Shown: one piece after another, positions 1 to 8,750 of the stretch | Numbering within the stretch: position 1 is the stretch's first letter | How the letters are laid out: each line of letters starts with the position of its first letter | NCBI RefSeq assembly: GCF_000022325.1 | Contig: NC_012034.1 | Location: 2,231,501-2,295,500 of the forward strand | DNA: 64,000 bases | Direction of reading: 5' to 3' | Source of the DNA: Caldicellulosiruptor bescii DSM 6725 | Lineage (GTDB): Bacteria; Bacillota; Thermoanaerobacteria; Caldicellulosiruptorales; Caldicellulosiruptoraceae | The notes under the pieces: model-generated | What the model was told of the DNA's origin: nothing | Database searches by the model: none | What the model saw: the letters and a program-made list of their open reading frames with translations, nothing else | Translations under genes and position numbers: made by a program

Positions 1-674
1 GAGATTATAAGAGGCGTTCTTGCCTCATCAATCAAGATTGAGTCAACCTCGTCGATTATTGCATAGTTTAACTCTCTTTGCACAAGTTCTTCTTTGTAAA
101 TTGCCATGTTGTCTCGCAAGTAATCAAACCCAAACTCGTTATTTGTACCATAGGTAATATCACAATTGTATGCTTTTTTCCTCTCTTCATGACTAAGTCC
201 ATGGACTATAACACCAACAGAAAGCCCCAAGAAATTGTAAATAGGTCCCATCCACTCTGCGTCTCTTTTTGCCAAGTAGTCATTGACAGTTACTATATGA
301 ACACCCTTGCCCTCTAATGCGTTCAAGTACGCAGGTAGAGTTGCCACAAGGGTTTTACCTTCACCAGTTTTCATCTCTGCAATCCTGCCCTGGTGAAGAA
401 CTATTCCACCAATAAGCTGAACTCTAAAGTGACGCATCTTTAAAGTCCGCCAAGCAGCCTCTCTCACAGCTGCAAACGCTTCTGGCAGGATATCGTCCAA
501 AGTTTCGCCGTTTTTTAGCCTCTGTTTGAATATATCTGTCTTTTGCCTCAGCTCTGCATCTGTTAATCTTTCATACTCTGGTGCAAGCGACTCTATTTTG
601 TCAACTATTGGCAAGATTTTTTTTATCTCTCTTTCACTGTAGCTACCTATAAGCTTTTCAATTATCTTTAACAT
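1..674 (-). CDS. secA: Preprotein translocase ATPase SecA, N-terminal part (cut by window edge)
   Basis: This is the first ~224 residues of SecA, the cytoplasmic ATPase that drives Sec-dependent export through SecYEG. The Walker A loop MKTGEGKT lies near residue 105, followed by [15 protein letters not shown], the conserved [16 protein letters not shown] block and the DEVD (Walker B/DEAD-like) motif in [19 protein letters not shown] at the window edge. The ATG at 672-674 is preceded by a GAGGGTGG ribosome-binding site. The rest of the gene (preprotein-binding, HWD and C-terminal domains) lies outside the window. Its upstream neighbour is hpf, as in Bacillus (yvyD/hpf-secA), but a strong terminator separates the two. 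Confidence 0.97.
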   Translation of the reverse strand, partial: MLKIIEKLIGSYSEREIKKILPIVDKIESLAPEYERLTDAELRQKTDIFKQRLKNGETLDDILPEAFAAVREAAWRTLKMRHFRVQLIGGIVLHQGRIAEMKTGEGKTLVATLPAYLNALEGKGVHIVTVNDYLAKRDAEWMGPIYNFLGLSVGVIVHGLSHEERKKAYNCDITYGTNNEFGFDYLRDNMAIYKEELVQRELNYAIIDEVDSILIDEARTPLII

Positions 675-751
675 TTTTCCACCCTCGATTTTTGAAAATT
701 TTTTGGACATTTCAAATAATTATTTTATCACTTCTTGAATGCATATTCAAA

Positions 752-787
752 CAAAAATCCGCTCAAAGACAAAACGTCTTTGAGCGG
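752..787 (-). terminator. Intrinsic terminator after hpf
   Basis: A perfect 12-bp stem (759-770 with 776-787, 5-nt loop) is followed on the minus strand by a T-rich tract. It lies between the hpf stop and the secA start, so hpf and secA are probably separate transcripts. Confidence 0.85.
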
Positions 788-829
788 GGGCAGTGATGCT
801 CTAATTTTTTTTCTTTTGTTAAAAAAGTT

Positions 830-1378
830 TTAATATTCAGGTTCAATTAAACCATACGCGCCGTCGTTTCTTCTATATACAACATTTACCTTATCTGTAT
901 CTTGATTCAAAAATACAAAGAAGTTATGACCAAGTAAATTCATTTGCAAAATAGCCTCTTCAACACTCATTGGCTTTATTGGAAACCTCTTTGTTTTAGC
1001 AATTCTAAACTCACTATTTTCTTCTTGAACCTCTTTTTCAGGTTCTTCCAATTCAAATGTCATGTATCGCAAAGACTCTGCGTCTTTTGCCCTTTTTGCT
1101 ATCTTTGTTTTGAACTTTCTAATTTGTCTTTCCAAGGTGTCAACTACCAAATCTATGGCACTGTACATATCGTTGCTTCTCTCTTCAGCTCTCAAAATCA
1201 TTCCATGAAATGGTATTGTCACTTCAACTATATGTGAAATCTTTTCAACACTCAAAGTTACATGAACATCTGTATTTAGTTTTATATACCTCTCAAGTTT
1301 TGAAAGTTTTTTTTCAATCCTCTCTTTTAGTGCATCAGTTACTTCTATGTTTTTACCACTGATAATAAAGTTCATCAT
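830..1378 (-). CDS. hpf: Ribosome hibernation promoting factor, long form
   Basis: This 182-residue protein is a long-form HPF. The N-terminal ~100 residues are the S30AE/RaiA domain that binds the 30S decoding centre (MNFIISGKNIEVTDALKERI start, then IVEVTIPFHGMILRAEE). The C-terminal ~55 residues (KRFPIKPMSVEEAILQMNLLGHNFFVF) are the dimerisation domain that pairs 70S ribosomes into 100S particles. I chose the ATG at 1376-1378 because AAGGA lies 8 nt upstream; an ATG three codons earlier overlaps that site. A TATAAT at 1417-1422 is a likely -10 box without a clear -35. Immediately beyond it lies a cluster of DnaA boxes, which could link hpf expression to DnaA. Confidence 0.93.
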   Translation of the reverse strand: MMNFIISGKNIEVTDALKERIEKKLSKLERYIKLNTDVHVTLSVEKISHIVEVTIPFHGMILRAEERSNDMYSAIDLVVDTLERQIRKFKTKIAKRAKDAESLRYMTFELEEPEKEVQEENSEFRIAKTKRFPIKPMSVEEAILQMNLLGHNFFVFLNQDTDKVNVVYRRNDGAYGLIEPEY

Positions 1379-1416
1379 ATTGACCATCCTTTCTATGTAG
1401 AAAGTTTTGTTTTGAT

Positions 1417-1422
1417 ATTATA
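1417..1422 (-). promoter_or_regulatory. Possible -10 box of the hpf promoter
   Basis: TATAAT on the minus strand about 40 bp before the hpf start. No good -35 hexamer is visible at 16-18 bp, so this is a weak or activator-dependent promoter call. Confidence 0.4.
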
Positions 1423-1459
1423 TATATACCACCAATTTCGACTTATTTACACAAAAATT

Positions 1460-1550
1460 TTTTCCACAAAATTATCCACAATTCACAATAAGCAAATATC
1501 CATTCTGTTTAAAAATAAGCTGTGGATAATGTGGATAACTCTGTGGATAT
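1460..1550. promoter_or_regulatory. Cluster of five DnaA boxes
   Basis: Within 91 bp there are three exact copies of the consensus TTATCCACA: 1472-1480 on the plus strand, and 1521-1529 and 1530-1538 on the minus strand (the last two directly abutting). Two one-mismatch copies flank them: TTTTCCACA at 1460-1468 and TGTGGATAT at 1542-1550. DnaA-ATP binds such sites. No dnaA/dnaN/rpmH genes lie nearby, so this is more likely a DnaA regulatory or titration cluster (like the Bacillus subtilis DnaA-box clusters) than the origin itself. The spacing between the divergently oriented boxes is AT-rich. Confidence 0.75.
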
Positions 1551-1602
1551 GTTATTTCCCAAGTGTCTCTGGTTGTTGAAAAGTCCCTTTCTATTTTTTA
1601 AA

Positions 1603-1645
1603 CAAAAAGGACACATACATCTTCTATTACATGCATGTGCCCTTG
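1603..1645 (-). terminator. Intrinsic terminator after the dnaX-DUF362 operon
   Basis: An imperfect hairpin with G-U pairs (left arm about 1608-1620, right arm about 1631-1644) is followed on the minus strand by TTTTTGTTT. It lies just past the stop of the DUF362 gene. Confidence 0.7.
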
Positions 1646-1659
1646 AGTATGAGTATTTA

Positions 1660-2742
1660 CTATAAATTCTGTTTTAAAAATTCAACAATCTCGTTTGACT
1701 TTGGAGGACATCCCTGTTTGCATATATTAAAATCGCTTGTACAGCTCCCAATTCCTATTCCATCCATAACTTTCCCTTTATAGCCTTGTCCAATGTAGAG
1801 TTTTTTCGAAAGTCTTTTTAAAACCCCCTGCTCGTCTAACCTCATAAGAGCACTTATGAGGTTTGCATAACATACAGAACATGCGTCTTTTTCTTCAATA
1901 TATTTTGTGTATCTTGAAACAATTGAAGACCTTTTTGAAACTCCTGTAGGTTTTTTATCAGAATTTATTTCTATGAGATTATACTCACCTGCTTTCCCAA
2001 CACCTAATTTTTCTGCTAATCTTATGTATTCAATGTCATATGGGTTGTAACCCAAATGCTCGGCGGCAAAGCTGTCTATCAAAACTGGGTCAAAGCCAAG
2101 GGCTATAAAATCCTTCTCAACAGGATTTCCTCCCTCTTCAAAGTCAGGGTCTGGCATAATACTGTCTACCACTACAAGATGCGTTTTTATTGCTTTGTTC
2201 AAGTATGCAATTGGTTTGTGAAGACCAAGTGTGTGAAACCTTCTCTTTTCACTGTCAGGAATAAGCCCTTTGAGATTTTTCAAAGCACAGGTAAGTTGTG
2301 TCTGGCAGTGCCCTTTCAAAAGTGGAACGTTTATTAAAAAGTCGTAGCTATAGACCTGGGTACAAATGTTCAGCTCAAACCCATCAACATTTATCTTCAA
2401 AGGCCTATCGTCTTTTGTGTCAATAAGCTTTACACCGTATTTTTTTGCAATCTCAGTATACCCACAAACTTCAAACGCCCTTTTTGTGGAAGCGCCAAGC
2501 CATGCACCCTCTAAAATTGCAATGTTTTCAAACCCATTTTCCCTCAAGTACTCTATGATTCCTTCAACAATATGTGGATTTGTTGTAGCACCTGAGGTAT
2601 ACGGCTTTGCAACAACCAAGTTGGGTTTTATAGCAATTTTGCTCCCCTGAGGAATATAACTTTTCACATCGGCATACTCAAGAAGCTGTTTTGTCATAGA
2701 TTTAGCATCTTTACCGTAGATAATGTAAATGTTGTTATTCAT
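1660..2742 (-). CDS. DUF362 domain protein
   Basis: This ~360-residue protein belongs to the DUF362 family, often found with iron-sulfur proteins but without an established biochemical role. Visible family signatures are KIAIKPNLVVAKPYTSGATTNP near the N-terminus and INVPLLKGHCQTQLTCALKNLKGL in the middle. The C-terminal part has cysteines in CSVCYANL and in GSCTSDFNICKQGCPP that could bind a metal, but there is no 2[4Fe-4S] ferredoxin domain as in the second DUF362 protein of this window (37947-39074). I chose the ATG at 2740-2742, which has AAAGGAAG upstream. A GTG six codons earlier would overlap the dnaX stop. It is probably co-transcribed with dnaX. Confidence 0.8.
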   Translation of the reverse strand: MNNNIYIIYGKDAKSMTKQLLEYADVKSYIPQGSKIAIKPNLVVAKPYTSGATTNPHIVEGIIEYLRENGFENIAILEGAWLGASTKRAFEVCGYTEIAKKYGVKLIDTKDDRPLKINVDGFELNICTQVYSYDFLINVPLLKGHCQTQLTCALKNLKGLIPDSEKRRFHTLGLHKPIAYLNKAIKTHLVVVDSIMPDPDFEEGGNPVEKDFIALGFDPVLIDSFAAEHLGYNPYDIEYIRLAEKLGVGKAGEYNLIEINSDKKPTGVSKRSSIVSRYTKYIEEKDACSVCYANLISALMRLDEQGVLKRLSKKLYIGQGYKGKVMDGIGIGSCTSDFNICKQGCPPKSNEIVEFLKQNL

Positions 2743-2756
2743 ATTTTTTCTTCCTT

Positions 2757-4361
2757 TCACTCTTTTATAGTAATCTCTGTGTCAGGGAAGATGTCCTTGA
2801 GCTTGTTTATTATCTCTTGGTCAGACACAGTATTTTCTTTAAATGGCTCTTGCTTTTCAACATCAACAGAGACCTCACCTTCATACCCCACAATCCTCTT
2901 TAGAATTGACTTAAAATACTCCATGTTTCTGCTCAAAACCTCTGCAAACACACTATCTTCCTGCTTAAAACATACCTTCACACCATTTTCTAACCTCAGG
3001 CTGGCATTTTGAAGAACATGCGAAAGTCCCGGCTTTTCCTCCTTGATAGCCTCTTTTATTTCCTGCCACCTGCTCAAAATCTCAGACCATGAAAAAGATG
3101 CATTGCTGTCCACACCTTCTGCGCTTTTGTCAGCTATATGCGAGATCTTTTGCTCTTGTTTTGTAGATTGAGCCTTGTCAAGTTTCATGGCTTCAAAAGC
3201 CTTGGGATTTTCGGCAAGCTGAGAAAGCTTTGTCTCAAGTTTTCGAACTCTTTCAATGAGCGTTTCAAATGAGGTGTCAAACTGGCTATCGCAAAGTTTT
3301 ATTGTATTTATCTCAAGCAAAACCTTTGGAAATCTTGTCCAGCGTATCTGGTTGGCAGTGTCAATAAGCATCTTTATGATTGAAACAAGTCTGTTTGAAT
3401 CAACAAGGTTTGATATGTTAATGACAAAATCTTTATCACTTTCAAGCATGTCAACCAAAACATCTTTTGCACCAAGTCGTAAAATCAGTGCACTTCTCAA
3501 AAGCTTCACAGCTTCTTCTAAAAAAGTATTTACATCCATTCCTTCATCCCAAAGCCTATTTATAACTTTGAGTCCTTTGTTGGAATCATTTTCTACAATA
3601 GCAGCAATATATTCTTTCACTATCTCGGTTGATGTAACACCTAAAAGGTTTGCAACAAACTTGTAGGTTATATGTTCATCAGATGTATTCATGCACCTTT
3701 CTAATATGGTCAAAGCATCCCTCAGAGCACCTTCTGCCTTTTGTGAGATCAAATACAGGGCATTATCGTCAATTGATATATTTTCCATCTGAACAATCTT
3801 TTTGAGCCTTTCATATATGTCCTTTACAGAAATCCTTTTAAAATCAAACCTCTGACATCTTGAAAGAATGGTTGCAGGTACTTTTTGAATATCTGTGGTT
3901 GCCAGAATAAAAAGTGCATGGGAGGGGGGCTCTTCAAGGGTTTTTAAAAGCGCGTTGAAAGCCCCTGTTGAGAGCATGTGCACCTCGTCTATTATATATA
4001 CCTTCTTTTTGCAAACAGAAGGTGGGTACCTGACCTCGTCCCTGATTTGCCTCACGTCGTTGACACTTGTGTTTGATGCAGCGTCAATCTCCAAAACATC
4101 AAGCGTCTTTTCATCCAAGATGCTTCTGCATATCTCACATTCGTTGCACGGATTCCCATCCTTGGGATTCAAACAGTTCACAGCTCTTGACATTATTTTT
4201 GCAGTTGTTGTCTTGCCAGTGCCTCTCGGGCCGCAAAAGATGTATGCGTGAGCTACTTTGTCCTGTTTTATTTGATTTTTTAAAGTCCTTGTTATATGCT
4301 CTTGTGCAACAACATCTTCAAACACCTTAGGCCTATATTTCCTGTAAAGTGCTATGTGCAT
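2757..4361 (-). CDS. dnaX: DNA polymerase III subunit gamma/tau
   Basis: This is the clamp-loader ATPase of the replicative polymerase (534 residues). It has the Walker A GPRGTGKTTTAK, a zinc-binding cysteine set (CLNPKDGNPCNECEIC), the Walker B DEVHMLS and the sensor region LATTDIQKVPATILSRCQRFDF. The C-terminal part after residue ~370 is variable, as expected for the tau extension. The start was placed at the ATG 4359-4361 (MHIALYRKYRPKVF), with AAGGGTG 6 nt upstream; an in-frame GTG three codons earlier lies within this site. In many Firmicutes dnaX precedes ybaB and recR, but here it is followed by a DUF362 gene and preceded by rnr. Confidence 0.96.
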   Translation of the reverse strand: MHIALYRKYRPKVFEDVVAQEHITRTLKNQIKQDKVAHAYIFCGPRGTGKTTTAKIMSRAVNCLNPKDGNPCNECEICRSILDEKTLDVLEIDAASNTSVNDVRQIRDEVRYPPSVCKKKVYIIDEVHMLSTGAFNALLKTLEEPPSHALFILATTDIQKVPATILSRCQRFDFKRISVKDIYERLKKIVQMENISIDDNALYLISQKAEGALRDALTILERCMNTSDEHITYKFVANLLGVTSTEIVKEYIAAIVENDSNKGLKVINRLWDEGMDVNTFLEEAVKLLRSALILRLGAKDVLVDMLESDKDFVINISNLVDSNRLVSIIKMLIDTANQIRWTRFPKVLLEINTIKLCDSQFDTSFETLIERVRKLETKLSQLAENPKAFEAMKLDKAQSTKQEQKISHIADKSAEGVDSNASFSWSEILSRWQEIKEAIKEEKPGLSHVLQNASLRLENGVKVCFKQEDSVFAEVLSRNMEYFKSILKRIVGYEGEVSVDVEKQEPFKENTVSDQEIINKLKDIFPDTEITIKE

Positions 4362-4378
4362 ACTTATCACCCTTTTTT

Positions 4379-6529
4379 CTACATTTTGAGTTTCTCAACA
4401 ACAGAAAACTCAATTTGTCTTAGCGGGACATTGGCGTCAATGAGCATTACTTTTACCCTGTCACCTATCTTGTATACCTTTTTGGACTTCTCGCCTATTA
4501 GCTGGTAAGTTTTTTCATTAAAGACATAATAATCATCTTCTAAAGTGCTGACTCTTACTAGGCCTTCTATTGTATTTTCAAGCTCTACAAAAAATCCAAA
4601 AGGCGTGACATTCGAAATAATTCCTTCAAAGACCTGACCAATCTTGTCCTGCATAAATTCAACCTTCTTGAGGTCAATTGTTTCCCTTTCTGCTTCTTCT
4701 GCAACTCTTTCTCTCTGTGACGTCCACTTTGCAATCTCTGGCATTTTAAGTTTTAATTTTTGAGCCTTCTTCTCTGTCATTTTACCTTTTAATACATCTT
4801 TCATAATTCTGTGGATGACAAGGTCAGGATACCTTCTAATTGGAGAGGTAAAGTGACAATAGTATTCTGTAGAAAGGCCAAAGTGGCCAAGATTTTCTTC
4901 ACAGTATCTGGCTTTTTTTAGCGACCTCAAACACAAAGTATGAATGACCCTTTCTTCTGGTGTTCCACGGCTTTGCTCTAAAACCGCCTGCAAAGCTTTG
5001 GGATGTACCTTGTTTGAAATACCTTTTAGAACATACCCCATATTGTATATGAACTCTGCAAATTGATAAATCTTTTCAATATCAGGTTCTTCATGAACCC
5101 TGTACAAAAACGGAACATTTAACCAGTAAAAATGATTTGCAACTGTTTCATTACAAATCAACATAAACTCTTCAATTATTTTATTAGAGATTGTAAGCTC
5201 ATATCGAACAACATCTATAGGTTTGCCGTTTTTGTCCAGTATGACTTTTGTCTCGTCAAAATCAAAGTCCAAAGCCCCTCTTTTCATTCTCTTTTCTCGC
5301 AGGATAAGTGCAAGCTCGCGCATTAGCTCTAAGTCTTCTCTTATATGTTCATACCTTTTCAAAAGCTCCTTGTCCTCTTCTTTAAGAATCTTTGTAACAT
5401 TTGTATAGGTCATTCTCTCTTTGCTTCTTATAACACTTTCAAATATATCATGTTTTACAACATTTCCTTGCTTATCAATCTCCATCATAACTGAAAACGT
5501 CAACCTGTCAACATTGGGATTAAGTGAACAGATACCATTTGAAAGCTTAAACGGAAGCATTGGGATGACTCTGTCAACAAGATACACAGACGTTCCGCGC
5601 CTGTAAGCTTCCTTGTCAAGATGGGTGTTTGGTTTTACATAGTGGCTCACATCTGCAATATGAACACCTAAAAGATAGTTCCCATTTGGAAGTTTTTTGA
5701 TAGACACTGCATCGTCAAAGTCTTTTGCATCTTCACCATCGATTGTAAAGATTGTTAAGTTGCGCAGGTCAACCCTTCCTTCTAAATCCTCTTCTGTCAC
5801 TTCATCAGGAATATTCTCAACTTCTTTTAATACCTCTTTCGGAAATTCCTCGTCAAGTTCATATTTCTTGATTATTGAGAGAATGTCAACACCTTTGGCA
5901 TTTTCATACCCCAAAATCTCAACAATTTTCCCTTCAGGATTTCTTCTTTTTTCAGGATACCTTGTAATCTCAACAACAACCTTCTGACCTGTCTTTGCTT
6001 TATTCTTACCGCTCTTTGGAATATAGATATCATATGTTATCCTCTGGTCATCTGGAATAACAAAACCAAAGTTTTTGCTATCCTCATACCTTCCAACAAC
6101 TTTTGTAATACTCCTTTGTAAAATTCTCTCAACATATCCTTCAATTTTTTTACCCTCAACAGGAACAGCAGAAAGTGCCTTGACAAGCACTCTGTCTCCA
6201 TGCATAGCACCATTCATGTTCTCAGGTGAAATATAAATATCTGGAACATTTGGATTGTCAGGAATCAGAAAACCATAGCCGCGCGGATTTACCTCAAGCA
6301 CTCCAGCAAACAAGTTCATCTCTTCGGCAAGACCAAACCTGCCACGCTTCGTCTTTACAATCTTGCCCTCTTGTTCTAATTCTTCTAATATCTTCCTGAG
6401 AAGCTTTTCATCTTTTTCTTGCCAGTTCAAAATCTCAAGGATTTCTGAAAAGGTCATGGGATGATAACTTTCTTCCTGAAAAAGATTTAAAACCTCCTGT
6501 TTTTTCTCTTCAAATTTAATTTTTTTCAA
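4379..6529 (-). CDS. rnr: Ribonuclease R
   Basis: This 716-residue RNase R is a processive 3'-5' hydrolytic exoribonuclease that degrades structured RNA and takes part in trans-translation quality control. An N-terminal winged-helix region (residues 1-65) is followed by cold-shock/OB domains, and the RNB catalytic domain carries the acidic cluster TIDGEDAKDFDDAVSI. A C-terminal S1 domain contains GQVFEGIISNVTPFGFFVEL. The start appears to be TTG at 6527-6529, with AGGATG 12 nt upstream and no ATG nearby. secG-rnr is a conserved Firmicutes neighbourhood. Here an HD-domain gene and a transposon lie between the two, and smpB/ssrA are not present. Confidence 0.95.
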   Translation of the reverse strand: MKKIKFEEKKQEVLNLFQEESYHPMTFSEILEILNWQEKDEKLLRKILEELEQEGKIVKTKRGRFGLAEEMNLFAGVLEVNPRGYGFLIPDNPNVPDIYISPENMNGAMHGDRVLVKALSAVPVEGKKIEGYVERILQRSITKVVGRYEDSKNFGFVIPDDQRITYDIYIPKSGKNKAKTGQKVVVEITRYPEKRRNPEGKIVEILGYENAKGVDILSIIKKYELDEEFPKEVLKEVENIPDEVTEEDLEGRVDLRNLTIFTIDGEDAKDFDDAVSIKKLPNGNYLLGVHIADVSHYVKPNTHLDKEAYRRGTSVYLVDRVIPMLPFKLSNGICSLNPNVDRLTFSVMMEIDKQGNVVKHDIFESVIRSKERMTYTNVTKILKEEDKELLKRYEHIREDLELMRELALILREKRMKRGALDFDFDETKVILDKNGKPIDVVRYELTISNKIIEEFMLICNETVANHFYWLNVPFLYRVHEEPDIEKIYQFAEFIYNMGYVLKGISNKVHPKALQAVLEQSRGTPEERVIHTLCLRSLKKARYCEENLGHFGLSTEYYCHFTSPIRRYPDLVIHRIMKDVLKGKMTEKKAQKLKLKMPEIAKWTSQRERVAEEAERETIDLKKVEFMQDKIGQVFEGIISNVTPFGFFVELENTIEGLVRVSTLEDDYYVFNEKTYQLIGEKSKKVYKIGDRVKVMLIDANVPLRQIEFSVVEKLKM

Positions 6530-6555
6530 GGGACTATCACATCCTTTTTCTAAAT

Positions 6556-7113
6556 TTACAATCCAAGATCATTAGATATTTTTTGCATAGCTTTAAGGGC
6601 TATTCCCAAAAATTCTTCAAGTTCAAGTCCAAGTTCAGAACATGCTTTCATCTGTTCTCTGTTTGCACCCTTTGCAAAGCTTTTTTCATTAAATCTGTTT
6701 AATAAAAACGGCACTGTCACATCCGAAAGTTTTTTTGATGGTAGAATCAGCGCACCTGCAACAATAAAACCTGAAGTTGGGTCAACACAGTAAAGAGCTT
6801 TATCCAAAAGTGAAAGTCTTGGAAGACCATGTGCGTCGTTGTGAACCTTCACAGCATACACAATGTCCTTGTCAAACCCCAAATCCTCCAAAATTTTTGC
6901 ACCAACTAAGCTGTGTGCATTAGGGTCATTTTTGGTATCTTCATAATCTATATCATGAACAAGCCCACAAATCCCCCACTTGTCCATATCCTGTTCAAAA
7001 TAGCATGCAAGCTCGCGCATGATAGCCTCACAAGCCAGACAATGTTTCAGTAAATTTTGTGTCTTTATTCTCTTTTTGAGCTCCTCAAGTGCAATTTCAC
7101 GTGCAACACTCAT
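6556..7113 (-). CDS. HD-domain hydrolase family protein
   Basis: This 185-residue protein is a small HD-superfamily metal-dependent phosphohydrolase of unknown substrate. The metal-binding pattern is visible: H of LLKHCLACE, the HD pair in CGLVHDIDYEDTKND, HSLVGAK and the later H/D residues in VKVHNDAHG and ALYCVDPTSG. This subgroup (predicted HD hydrolases with VHDIDYE) is common in Clostridia. The ATG at 7111-7113 is preceded by AGGAAAG at about 7120-7126, part of which lies in the 9-bp sequence repeated at the two ends of the adjacent IS607 element. It heads the HD-rnr-dnaX-DUF362 operon, whose promoter is now separated from it by the transposon. Confidence 0.82.
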   Translation of the reverse strand: MSVAREIALEELKKRIKTQNLLKHCLACEAIMRELACYFEQDMDKWGICGLVHDIDYEDTKNDPNAHSLVGAKILEDLGFDKDIVYAVKVHNDAHGLPRLSLLDKALYCVDPTSGFIVAGALILPSKKLSDVTVPFLLNRFNEKSFAKGANREQMKACSELGLELEEFLGIALKAMQKISNDLGL

Positions 7114-7137
7114 TCAAAACTTTCCTGGTCAACCAAA

Positions 7138-7455
7138 CTGTGCAAAATTGCACAGTATTGGCGGCTGGGGTATTTGTAGTCCGCCTTTCAGGCTTTCCCA
7201 GCCCCAGCAGGCGGTATTTGGGAAAGCCATAGCCCCTGCCCCAAGAAACAGGAACTTACGCCCTTACAGGTCTTCCCCACTTGCCCTGAAATCAAAAGCG
7301 ATTTCAAGACAGACATATCACGCAGGACTCTGTCAGGGGAGAGTGGCGTTACCACCGCTACCCTGAGAACTCGCCAGGGATTGTGTTTTTTGCCACGACT
7401 ACCCGCGCTTGTTCCATCCAGAGGCACGGATAGCCTCCCTGGCTCACTCCCAGAG
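7138..7455 (-). ncRNA. Putative TnpB-associated guide RNA (omega RNA) at the element's right end
   Basis: TnpB nucleases use an RNA made from the 3' end of tnpB and the element's right end. This GC-rich stretch, reading from within the tnpB 3' end to the boundary, is rich in complementary segments: 7191-7199 with 7220-7228 (9 bp), 7164-7170 with 7202-7208 (7 bp) and 7181-7186 with 7209-7214 (6 bp). These pairings cross each other, so at least two can form a pseudoknot. The tip carries the inverted repeat 7138-7145/7148-7155. The guide would be the host sequence just past 7124, which is the 5' end of the HD gene. The 5' end given (7455) is approximate, placed where the tnpB reading frame stops looking protein-like. 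Confidence 0.6.
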
Positions 7456-8750
7456 CTTTGTAAAAACTTTATCGCTCTATCTATCGTTTTGAGTTGTTTT
7501 TTCCTCAGATGTTTGTTCTTGACTACCTTCCTTACATACTCTTTTAGCTCTTCCAGGTTGTTTACATCAAGCCTACTAAGAAGCAGCATATAATTGTGCG
7601 GTATCCTTTCTCTCAAACCAAGTCCTCTTCGCGCTATTACATACGCTGCCGCAATATCCTTGCTCACCATATACTGCGGTGCATACTTCAACATCCCTAT
7701 CACAGAAGTATACGCCGGGTCTACTTCTATAACCTCTACTCCTTCCCGTTTTGCCAGAAGTTTTACCTTCTCCAAAAGTAATCTGCTTCCAAAATAGTGC
7801 CTTATCCGTCTTGATTTTCTACCTGAAAAGTCGCCTCTTCTGCCCCTGTCCTGTATGCTAAGGTTCTCAATCACTATCGCTTTTTGCTTCTCTTTCGCCA
7901 TTTGTACTATCATGTGTGCATACTGCCACCTGTAATACTCTCTCTTGCTTGAGCTTCCACTCTCAAGCTTCTCAAGTGGTATTCTGCCATATCCTAGAAA
8001 CTGTCCGTACTCATCTGTTTCTGCCCATGCAACATTCTTTGGATATGCGTTAGTGTCTATCCCTATAACTCCATTTGCTCTCGTTATCGCAGGCTTGGGG
8101 AAAACTTCTTCAACGGTGAAGTAGGCATATACTACACCGTTTTTGAGTTTCAGTTCTACAGAATAAGGTCCACTAAAGCTGCTTATTGCTTGTAGCAGTA
8201 GGTTCCTATCCATGTATGTCTTACCTTTCATCTTCCATCCAGCTTGTATCGTCGCATATACGTACTCTCTTTTTCCTACGTTAATCCTGAGTTTTGTGAA
8301 GTTCCCGTCTATCTCAATCCTTGTATTGAGATTACCTTTCTTGCTCCTGTCTCCTCTTGAGTACAGATTCCCCTTCCTCTTCTCCTGCCACTCTCGTTGA
8401 AGTTTCCTATATACCTTGCCGTTTATGTGCCGCCTCTTTAGTTTTTCAAAAAGTTGCCTACCACCAAAAATGACCTTTTCAGGATTTTCTCCTCTTCCTT
8501 TGCATAAGTTTAAAACACTGTTTGCTTTCATTATTGCATCATCAACGTATCGGGAATTAAGATTAAAAATTCCTTGCAGCTCTCTTTTGAGTTCATTCCT
8601 TTTATGCCTTTCCAGTAGTCTCTTATATGCATACCTCATACAAGAGGACCATCTTCTCATAAGATCTAATACTGCCTTTTTGTCTTCCTCTCTATCGAAC
8701 ACTAACTTCGCCTGAACTGTTACCATGTCTTTTAGCACCTCTTTGTCCAT
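7188..8750 (-). CDS. tnpB: TnpB-family RNA-guided nuclease of IS607 element
   Basis: TnpB is the transposon-encoded, RNA-guided relative of Cas12. The RuvC-like triad appears intact: D232 in VIGIDTNAYP, E295 in AIVIENLSI and D365 in VSKDIAAAYVIARR. The usual four-cysteine zinc finger between the second and third motifs is missing; the region reads VEVIEVDPAYTSVIGMLKYAPQY. Residues beyond ~435 look like translated structured RNA rather than a folded domain. The start ATG at 8748-8750 has GAGG upstream; a TTG five codons earlier is an alternative. The start overlaps the 3' end of tnpA, so translation may be coupled. The 520-residue length is longer than typical TnpB (~400), mostly because of the tail. 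Confidence 0.85.
   Translation of the reverse strand: MDKEVLKDMVTVQAKLVFDREEDKKAVLDLMRRWSSCMRYAYKRLLERHKRNELKRELQGIFNLNSRYVDDAIMKANSVLNLCKGRGENPEKVIFGGRQLFEKLKRRHINGKVYRKLQREWQEKRKGNLYSRGDRSKKGNLNTRIEIDGNFTKLRINVGKREYVYATIQAGWKMKGKTYMDRNLLLQAISSFSGPYSVELKLKNGVVYAYFTVEEVFPKPAITRANGVIGIDTNAYPKNVAWAETDEYGQFLGYGRIPLEKLESGSSSKREYYRWQYAHMIVQMAKEKQKAIVIENLSIQDRGRRGDFSGRKSRRIRHYFGSRLLLEKVKLLAKREGVEVIEVDPAYTSVIGMLKYAPQYMVSKDIAAAYVIARRGLGLRERIPHNYMLLLSRLDVNNLEELKEYVRKVVKNKHLRKKQLKTIDRAIKFLQSSGSEPGRLSVPLDGTSAGSRGKKHNPWRVLRVAVVTPLSPDRVLRDMSVLKSLLISGQVGKTCKGVSSCFLGQGLWLSQIPPAGAGKA

Noticed and set aside
1440-1555. Chromosomal origin oriC at the DnaA-box cluster
   Set aside because: No dnaA, dnaN, rpmH or gyr genes are nearby; a regulatory or titration cluster is more likely without skew data.
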